A DNA stretch of 19,749 bases, taken from positions 1 to 19,749 of the forward strand of contig JAAAVE010000421.1 in assembly GCA_015679605.1 (NCBI GenBank), read 5' to 3'. Each line of letters starts with the position of its first letter. Positions within the stretch are counted from its first letter, which is position 1. This document shows, piece after piece, positions 10,437 to 17,933 of this stretch. Position numbers and translations under genes: made by a program. A model generated the notes under the pieces. That model was given only the letters and a program-made list of their open reading frames with translations, was not told the origin of the DNA and did not search any database. This DNA comes from Podila epigama. Lineage: Eukaryota > Mortierellomycota > Mortierellomycetes > Mortierellales > Mortierellaceae.

Positions 10437-10861
10437 TAAAAAGGAGGAACTCTTTTGGTGCGCCATATATGGTCGCCCTCAGTTCGCCATGTTTATTGCA
10501 AGTAAAAAAGAGAGCGCTTGCTACTTTGTTATTGTGTTACAAAGGGAGTGGCGCATCTTGAAGGACTGTTCATGTGAGTCAATTGTTGTGTTTACAATGT
10601 TTACATGTGTGTGTAAGAGGTGTTTGCTTGTTTTTATTGTGTGTGTGAAGATGGGAATGGCCATTGTTGTTCGCTGCTCCGCCCAAAATAATAAAAAAGA
10701 TTCTCATGCCGTGTAGGGTACTCATGTCATCGATAAGGTACTCCTTTCCAACTTTCTTATTTCTACCCCCACACGCATTTTCTCGCGCTTTTTTCTTTAC
10801 CCTCAACTCAACTTTCACCTCTTTCATTTTCTTGTTGGTTCACCGACATTCTCCTCACCTG
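10437..10861 (+). promoter_or_regulatory. intergenic: 3' end and Ecl1-like promoter/leader
   Basis: No gene is recognised. AATAAA occurs at 10435-10440 (overlapping the previous stop codon) and again at 10690-10695. TG-rich stretches follow, then from about 10740 a strongly pyrimidine-rich stretch leads to the ATG at 10862, as expected for a fungal promoter and 5' leader. Confidence 0.45.
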
Positions 10862-12309
10862 ATGGACTGTAACTGGTGTGCCGTTTGCGCAAAGCACTTT
10901 CACAGCGATACTGTGAGTACTCACTTTCCTATACATGAACAATCCTACCCCCCTCCTCCCCTCCCTATTACCCAATGTCAAGTTGAATGTCATCATTTCG
11001 TTTCGTTCTGTCGTTATTCTCAAGAATGCAATTTTTTTAATGTTCGAGTTTCGTTCAAGTCTTTCACTAATCATCCTTTTTTTTTGTTCACTTTTCTTTT
11101 TTTTCCCTCCTTTTGACCCCTGGCTATTTCACTTTTATTTTATTTTTGGTATGAAAAAAATACAGCAAGCAAGTCTCTATTGCTCAGAAGAATGCCGGAA
11201 GGCAGATGCCCTCGCTTGTTGTGTGTTCCATGGTTGTGAACATCCAGATGGCACAGCAGGGCATGACCATCTGAGGTTTTGTCATCATCATAGGCCCGCC
11301 ATCCGAATTCCAATACTTCCACTTCAATTGAATCTCAAGCCTTCGCTGGAAGAACAGAGTCATCTTCGACGTCAGGACGAGGAATGGTCAAGGTTCTTGC
11401 ACCAACAGTACAGTGTCCTCGCCTCACATAATCAGTTCCGTCAGAGCGCGCATGGTGCCAGCATGCAACATCATCATTATCGTCATCATAATCATCATCA
11501 TCATCAATATCCTGTCACCCAGTCCAAATACAACTCTTTTGACCAGTCCTCACGCGGTCACTTGTCCGATATCTGCAATGGACACCATACAAGAGTTCAC
11601 AGTACTGGTTCTGCCTCCATGGTGACAGGTCCGACTCTTTTCTCTTCTCGCGTTCCGTCCATTGCCTGTGGAGGAAGGATGGGTCATCAAGGCACAGATA
11701 TCAATGACACTGAAGAGAATGATATCACGCCATTGTCTCCTACCTCATTCAAGACCGCTCAATCAAGTTATCATCGCCATTCTGTCTTTATACCCTCCAA
11801 CCAGTCAAAGAGCAGCACTTGCAACGAGATACACGCGACTGAACCACGGGCATGTACTAGCATTTCTCTGCTAAACTGTACAAGAGATGACAACTCGGAG
11901 TCATCCGAAGTATCCGCTTCTGCATCATGCCTTGGGTACATGACACCCGAATGTTTGCAACCCTGTGTACCTCGCAAGAATAAGGTCTTGCCACCGCCGA
12001 CATTGTCACCGATACTACCTGCAAGCATCTCCAATCCAGCCTCTCTCTACGCAACAGCTTCACGACGTCGTCCTTCAAAGGAAGGCAAGGCCGCTGCATC
12101 AGCAGCAGCAGCAACTACAAAAACTGATCATGATGGTAGTTCAAAGACACGATCGGGAATCGGACGTGATGTGGTTAATATGGGTGCCAAGAATAGTGAA
12201 GACTATAAAGATGATGACGAAGAAGATGGCGAAGGAGCATATGGTTGGCCTACAATGCAAAAAAAGTATTTCTTTCCGGACCATTGTTGTCGCACCTCAG
12301 CATGTGGTC

Positions 12310-12344
<35 letters not shown>

Positions 12345-13034
12345 AAAAGAGTTGTTGAACAAGAGCAACAACCACATTCATCACAGCAGCTTCAACCACA
12401 TGCTCAACAGAAACAACATCGACAACAAAAGACCAAAAACTCGAATGGTTTTCTGGCATCATCCATGCCATCTTCAACATCAGAACTCCCTCCACCCTTG
12501 GCGAAAAAACGTGATTCGGATGGTGGAAAGAACCCATTCTTGGCATTGACGGCCTCTATTTGGGGTCATGGATGGCACCAGGTTGAGCCATTGCCAGCGT
12601 CGTTTATCAAGACAATTCAAAAGAGTAATTTGGCTGGCTTTGGTTGTGACGGTGAAAGAAGAAGGGTGGGCCGTTTTCGTGGTCAAAGAGGTCAGAGCAG
12701 ACAACAGCAGAGTCAACAAGGAAATCACGGATCTGATTCTCAGCGTTGTCATGTTGGAGGAGGAGAAGAAGATGAATATGAGGAAGAAGAACAAGAAGTA
12801 GAAGAATTGAAGGTGCTTGTAGGAGGCGGAGAAAGGAATCATAGTCAACACTCTGGTGCAAGGAACATGCATGGGAACGATGGGACACGTGTAAAGCAAG
12901 GCGGACAACGCCGTCAGGGAGGGAACAATAGTAGACATCATCACAAGGCAGCACGTGGCGATGGTGTCGGAGCCTCCAGCTGGGCAACCATCTGCTCGAG
13001 TCGCCTTCCCCGTAGTCTCCAATTCATTGAGTAA
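10862..13034 (+). CDS. ECL1: Ecl1-type zinc-binding protein with long low-complexity tail
   Basis: Exons 10862-10912 and 11166-13034 give 639 aa. The joined N-terminus reads MDCNWCAVCAKHFHSDT then QASLYCSEECRKAD. This fits the ECL1/2/3 (life-span regulatory factor) pattern of C-x2-C close to the start followed by YCS-x2-C. The 253-nt T-rich intron falls exactly between the two cysteine pairs, so splicing is needed to form the zinc site. Fission yeast Ecl proteins are short and link metal or nutrient limitation to stress response and longevity. Here about 600 extra residues follow. They include a His-rich patch (nt 11467-11508), Ser/Thr-rich parts, 12 consecutive Gln (12309-12344), more Gln-rich stretches, an acidic block and a Gly/Arg/Gln-rich end. 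The segment from GWHQVEPLP to NLAGFG looks more like ordered sequence. The family call rests on the short N-terminal motif; the tail's function is unknown. Confidence 0.8.
12309..12344 (+). repeat. CAA trinucleotide tract (12 Gln)
   Basis: Twelve perfect CAA codons in the Ecl1-like gene. Further Gln-rich sequence follows. Pure CAA makes length change by replication slippage likely between strains. Confidence 0.95.
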
Positions 13035-13240
13035 AATATAATAAAATGGAAAAGAAGGGAAAAGAAACGCTCCCTTGCATCTGCAATCACCCCCACCACA
13101 CACACCCACTTTTCCACCACTTCTTTTCAACAGGGGCAAAAATCAAATCAGAAATATCGGATTTTGATGAGAGTATGTGAGCACAAAAAAATATTTATAT
13201 ATTTCGACGTGGTGTGTATCTGTGTGGACAATGAAGAAAA

Positions 13241-13258
13241 GGGGGGGAAGGGGGGGGG
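13241..13258 (+). repeat. double G run
   Basis: Seven G, AA, then nine G on the plus strand. Four G-tracts can be drawn within the two runs, so a G-quadruplex is possible but not demonstrated. Confidence 0.7.
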
Positions 13259-13305
13259 AATTGCCGAGTCGGATGCAAGCAAAAAAGAAAGTATGCGTGA
13301 AAATG

Positions 13306-13435
13306 CAAGGTTGAAGGTTGAAGATTGAAGATGTCAAGTGAAGGTGAAATGTTGACGGTTGAATGTTGATGGTGAAGACGCGGCACGAGGCAAAGAAGGG
13401 TAAAGGGTAAAAGGGTCAAAGGTAAAGGGTGTGAA
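13306..13435. repeat. degenerate purine-rich repeats
   Basis: The left part is a series of GGTTGAA/GATTGAA/GTTGAtG-like words. The right part is a series of GGGTAAA/GGGTCAAA words. Copies are imperfect, so this is decayed simple sequence, not a clean satellite. It does not match the common fungal telomere unit TTAGGG. Confidence 0.5.
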
Positions 13436-13562
13436 GTTAAAAAGGGCGAAGGTTAACGCATTTTAAATTGAAGAAATAAAGCCAAACGAGAAAAGGCGAA
13501 AAAAAAGGAGCCGCCTTCTTAGTCTGTTCGTCTTTCTTCTTGTCGATCCTTTTTTGCAGTCG

Positions 13563-13604
13563 CACTCTTCTCACTCTTCTCGCTCTTCTCACTCTTCTCA
13601 CTCG
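13563..13604 (+). repeat. CACTCTTCT 9-nt minisatellite
   Basis: About four and a half tandem copies of a 9-nt unit with one G substitution, in the pyrimidine-rich region upstream of the hydrolase start. It probably lies in the promoter or 5' leader. Confidence 0.85.
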
Positions 13605-13767
13605 TCGCTCGTCACACAACTCTTCTCGTTCTCTCACTTTGCGCCGTCTGTCCTGTTTTGGACAAGAAAAGTTGCTCACCATTCGCAATTCATTCAAGCA
13701 TTCCACCTTCCCCCCCCCCATCAAACCCTCCGCAACCTGCCATCTCACTCGCCACCATTCCATTTCA

Positions 13768-16180
13768 ATGACAATGGCGACAGTACCACGGGACAGGACC
13801 AAGGACCCCATTTCAGCTCCATTGGTGACATGCTACAATGTCAAGTCACTCATCGACTCGCCTCACTTTTGTCAGAAAGCTGTCTTGCCAAGTGGGTAAG
13901 TACAAAAGGATAGACAGCAGTGCAGTGACCAAGTAGCAGAGAAGCACCTTTTTTTTTTTTCCTCATCGTCCAGTAACCTCACACTTTTCATTTTCTTTAT
14001 ATCTACAAAATGACAATGGCATGAAAATAATGTATAAAAAAAAAGGCGGACAGTGTCATATACAATGTGCGGCTCGAGGACAGGGTCACTAGTACTCTAC
14101 TTTTACGGTCTCGGTGGTAGTTGTCGGCAATTGGCCATTATGCATGCTCAGGCAGTGAGGCTTGAGATCAAGCTGTTGTGTATCGACCGTCCTGGCACCG
14201 GCTACACCGATCCATTCAATCCCAAATCAAAATCCTCCCTCAACCTCTTTTCTCGTTCGTCCTCAAGCAAGACAAAGACACAAAAGACATTATCGTCATT
14301 ATCATCCGCATCATCGTCATCATCGTCATCATCGTCGTCGTCTACAGCATCAGCAGCATCATCTGCAACATCATCGTCTGCGTCATCATCATCATCATCA
14401 TCGTCTTCGTCGTCGTCGCGCAAGGACTCTTCTCGGACCGCATCCGAGTTTTCGACATATCTCCGTGCACGTTCCACATTGTCACTTCCCATCACCAAGA
14501 GACGTAGTAGCAGTCGCCATGATAACGACCATAACATGGCAGGTGGTAGTTCCTATTTCAAAGTACCCAACGGCACAAAGAAAATGTCATGTATCAACCT
14601 CTCCCATCCTGTGCAGGACCCCATCTTTGAGGAACAAGTCAGGGATGTCAATCTCAACCACCGCAATAATGTTGACAATGAGGATGATGAACAGGAAGAA
14701 GATGAAGAAGATGATGAAGAAGATATCGCTAGGGAGAAAGAACAGAAAGTTGGACAGAGCACGGCCAAAAACCACAGGGGGTATAATAGGAGTAATAAGA
14801 ACGGTTCAACAGAGGCCATGTTTTTCTCTTCCAAGGGATCAACTCAGGGACTAAGACAGGGGTCAACAGTTGCTGCATCTGCAGCTGCATCTGCATCTGC
14901 ATCTGCAACAACATTGGCTTTACCATTAGTGACCACAAAGACAAAATCAACGACTGCAACGACCACAATCACTACCACTACAGCAATATCAACCACAAGT
15001 GCAAGTTTGGACACTCTATCAACAGAAACTCGTTCAGGGGTTGATACAGATAGAGAACCGACCAAAGAACAAAAGGAACGGAGGGAGCGGAAGGAAAAGA
15101 AACAAAAGAAACCAACTTCTTCTGCACAGCGCATCGATTATGTGTGTCAGGAGGCCGTGGAGCTGGTCGACGTTTTGTTCCCAGCGGGCACGAAGTTTGG
15201 CATGATGGGTCATTCGTGCGGAACCTATTATGTGATGCGTATGCTACAGTTATACCCTGACAGGGTCTTGGATGGGCCAATAGCTCTCTTGACACCGTGG
15301 GTGCCCTTTAATGAGTGTCCAGAGAGCACAAGTAAATCGTTCAAATTTCTCAAACATGTTCCTCGAGGTAAGCATATAGTACACAAAATAACAATAGGAG
15401 GACAAAGAAACGGACTTCAATTGTTAACGAAAAAGCATATCGCACTTTTTCTGTAAATGGTCTAGGTGTTGTATGGGCTGTCACCAGTTCAATGAACCAT
15501 CTTGGATCTGTCATCCTATCCTCCAGCAGCGCACTTTCAACATCATTTACGGGATCCAAACATGACGATAGTTTCGATGGGCGAAAAAAAGAAAAAGTAG
15601 GCGAAAAGGACAGACCATCGACAGACCCGTTTGTCCTCCAGTTCTCGGATGCAGTGGATAAAATTGTTCTCCCAGCGCTTGTGCAGGATATGGTATGATA
15701 GCATGCATATACTTTTTGTTTATGAATATTGTTTTTTGCTTTTGATGCTTTATTTTGAATGCATGTACCAATGTCTTGACATGTTTGCGACAAAGGATGT
15801 CTCTTACTAATTTTCTATACGGTTAAACCTCTTGCGCCTCCGATACTTGCGCCATGACACAAATCTCTCGTCAAAAAAAAAAAAAAAAGAATCGTCAAAA
15901 CTCGAATGGATATAATTCCGAGATCCAAATGTGTATTTCAGATATTGGATATGAACTCTCTGCGATTCCAGTTCCGAGTCGGATTCGTGTCCATGCCTAT
16001 TGTGGCCATCTGGACGATATGGTGCCCCTGGAAGCCTCGAGAGAAATGAGTGCGAGATGTGGGTGGAAGATGCACGAGTTCAAGTATTCGGGCCATGGAG
16101 GACCTCGCATCTTTATGACAGCTCTAGAAGATTATGCAATCGCACGGTCCATGCTGAAGCATGGACTGAACCTCCAGTAA
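13768..16180 (+). CDS. alpha/beta hydrolase with large Ser-rich insertion
   Basis: Exons 13768-13895, 14079-15367, 15466-15692 and 15890-16180 give 644 aa in phase. The fold signature is FYGLGGS (oxyanion loop), DRPGTGYTDP (residues 79-88), the nucleophile elbow GHSCG with Ser422, a likely acid in HLDDMVP and the late His in SGHGGP (about 617). Between DRPGTGYTDP and the helix starting RIDYVCQEAV lies an insertion of about 300 residues. It holds long Ser runs, an acidic block, Ala/Thr-rich repeats and a Lys/Glu-rich end. Without it the core is about 340 aa, normal for this fold. The substrate is unknown. Two joins are less certain: the exon 2 acceptor (CGAG at 14078) was chosen to keep phase and to give PSGTGSLVLYFYG, and the exon 4 acceptor (AAAG at 15889) follows a 16-A run. 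No signal peptide is apparent. Confidence 0.82.
14296..14419 (+). repeat. TCA/TCG trinucleotide tract (poly-Ser)
   Basis: Mostly TCA and TCG codons with a few GCA, ACA and GCG interruptions, encoding long Ser runs inside the alpha/beta hydrolase. Codons alternate, so purifying selection for Ser or old interrupted slippage could explain it. The same stretch read in other frames gives shadow runs of His, Ile or Asp. Confidence 0.9.
15693..15889 (+). other. hydrolase intron 3 with branch site and A-run acceptor
   Basis: The donor GTATGA follows QDM. TTACTAAT near 15805 is an almost perfect fungal branch site. The first AG after it comes at the end of a 16-A run (AAAG at 15889). Using it gives phase 0 and continues with NRQNSNGYNSEIQ. 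Later AG dinucleotides (GAG at about 15924, CAG at about 15941) are alternatives; the CAG breaks phase. Confidence 0.55.
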
Positions 16181-16255
16181 TTAAAAAAAAATGTCACTAT
16201 CTCTATCTCTACTCTATGTTTGTCGTTTGTTCCGTATCAGTACCATTGTTCGTGC
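16181..16255. terminator. convergent 3' ends (75 bp)
   Basis: Only 75 bp separate the stop codon of the hydrolase (plus) from the stop of the decarboxylase-like gene (minus). The 3' untranslated regions almost certainly overlap or abut. The plus strand has AATTAAA right after the hydrolase stop, a possible variant poly(A) signal. Confidence 0.5.
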
Positions 16256-17638
16256 TTACTTCTTTTTGGAAGTAGCGTTGGCGACACGCGCCAAGTTGTC
16301 AGGACCACCCCACAACTGTCTAAACAGATCCTTCTCCAGCTCAGACACGCGTTCGATCCTATTGTCGTCCAGTCCATGACTAATGATCTGCTTCATGCCT
16401 CGAACAGCTGGTACACAACGCCTCGCTCCCTTGGTGTCGGCGGCAGATGGAGCATGTTCCCATACATAATGTTGCATATACTCTGTCGCCTTTTCGACAG
16501 CCTTGCCAGTAGGCGCCGTCACTTGTGAGAACCCACTCTGGAGAGCATCGGCACCGCCGCGGATAGGTTCAGCAGCGGCCAAGAGTCGGAGGGCATGAGA
16601 ACGTGGGACGATCCCCAAGAGTCTGCTTACTCCACCCCAACCGGGTACAACACCCATCTGCGTCTGTACAAATTGAACCTTGGCTCCATCAGCTACACAA
16701 CGATGATCGCAAAACGTTGTCATCTCTGCACCACCGCCGATGGCCGCCTTTTCGATGGCAGCGATGGAGATGAGAGGCAAGCGTAAGAAACGAGTCAAGG
16801 TTGAGACCATGAGGGCAGACATTTCAGCGCCAGCTTGTGATGTGAGGAGCGTTGCTTTAGCAGCTGACAGGTCTATTCATGAGGAAGCAGGGTAACGAAA
16901 CACATTGGTGAGATTTAATATAACCTGTTAATGTTTGTACCAAGGATGCCTGTGTGACGATGGATGGGATGGGATGGTGAGACTCGAGAGAGGGGACCGA
17001 GATTAAAGAGATGGAGTGAAAAGTGTTGCATATGTGGTGTATTCGTAAGTGAACATGCCATGAGGCATACGGAGGCGCTTACCAAGACCGGCGCAATAGG
17101 ACTTTTGATTGGAGCCAGTGACAACAAGGCCCACAAGTTCGTTAAGGAGATGTATCGTTTCTCTGTCAATCTTTGTAATGATCTGACCGGCGCTCTTCAG
17201 CACGAGTTGTGATTCTGGATGGCATGAAAGGTACTGAGGAGAATGAATCTCCAAGGGGGCATCTGATGAAGAAGAGAAGGTAGAGGAGGTAGCCTCTTGA
17301 AGGAGATCAACACAGTCTGCCAATTCGGCCATCATCTTGCCCGTGAGTGCGTTATGACGTTCTGGGTTATACAAGGTCAAGAGAGCGAGCCCTGGAGCAT
17401 GGTTGAGTTCGAGCTCAACATGTCCCTGACCAAAAGTTCGCAGTTTGGCGCGGAGTTGGTCAAGTTTTGTGGGGTGATGAATCTGGCACGCTGATCGCTT
17501 TTGGTGAATGAAAGAAGTAGAAGCAGAGAAGGTGATGGGATGGCGACGGAGGGAGTGCTGCAGGAGAACGAGTGAAGGGATGACAGCAGCGGTGGTATGG
17601 ACCTGCACCGAGCGTCGCTGCAACAATGAGCGGATCAT
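16256..17638 (-). CDS. ECHDC1: ethylmalonyl-CoA decarboxylase-like crotonase, mitochondrial
   Basis: Exons 17638-17083 and 16872-16256 on the minus strand give 390 aa. The fold is enoyl-CoA hydratase/isomerase. NPERHNALTGKMM opens the domain, SYCAGLDLSAA supplies the first oxyanion-hole element, and AAIGGGAEMTTFCDHR the second. MGVVPGWGGVSRL and the C-terminal ending ELEKDLFRQLWGGPDNL match the ECHDC1 type (ethylmalonyl-CoA decarboxylase, a metabolite-proofreading enzyme) better than classical short-chain hydratases. The first 50 or so residues are rich in Arg, Ser and His with almost no acidic residues, as in a mitochondrial targeting peptide. Human ECHDC1 is about 300 aa. The excess here is the leader plus a Ser-rich insertion after VDLLQEA. 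The intron lies between AGL and DLSAA, in the active-site loop, and depends on a GTAAGC donor and ATAG acceptor. Assignment to ECHDC1 rather than another crotonase is by recalled resemblance. Confidence 0.85.
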
Positions 17639-17933
17639 GTGTTGAAATGGGAGAGAATGCGATGAGAATCAATTGGAGAAATGAATGCAAAAAAAGTTCA
17701 CACGGATACAAAATTTCCTTTTCCCTGTCCTCAATCGCGTCTGTCTGTGTCCCCAAGTCACGGGATTCTCGATAGTAAATAGGAACATGAGACGAGACGC
17801 CCTGTAGAGAGGACACGGGTAGAAAGAATCCTCCTTCTTTGTGGGGCGCGAAATGTAAATGTAGAGTAGATTACATAATATTATTAGATACTATTATATA
17901 GTGTTGGAAACAGATGAAAAACTTTCTAGATTC
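17639..17933 (-). promoter_or_regulatory. intergenic: FAD monooxygenase 3' end and ECHDC1-like promoter
   Basis: These 295 bp separate two minus-strand genes. AT-rich sequence next to the monooxygenase stop (about 17865-17935) suits its 3' end. The part near 17640-17860, upstream of the crotonase start, is pyrimidine-rich on the minus strand. No gene is supported here. Confidence 0.45.

Larger units (their letters stand above)
13035..13767. other. repeat-rich intergenic region
   Basis: These 733 bp hold no recognisable gene. They contain the 3' end of the Ecl1-like gene, two adjacent G runs (13241-13258), a degenerate purine-rich block of GTTGAA/GGTAAA-like units (about 13306-13435), and a CACTCTTCT minisatellite (13563-13604) in the probable leader of the hydrolase gene. 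Short open frames on either strand here are low-complexity and not supported. Confidence 0.6.

Noticed and set aside
13380-13435. Interstitial telomere repeat from GGGTAAA-like words
   Set aside because: Units are irregular and do not match TTAGGG or its complement in tandem.
14202-14537. Asp-rich minus-strand and His/Ile-rich plus-strand frames over the TCA/TCG tract
   Set aside because: Shadow translations of the trinucleotide repeat in the hydrolase gene.
17460-17816. Minus-strand open frame upstream of the ECHDC1-like gene
   Set aside because: Overlaps the start of the crotonase gene in another frame and is low-complexity promoter/leader sequence.
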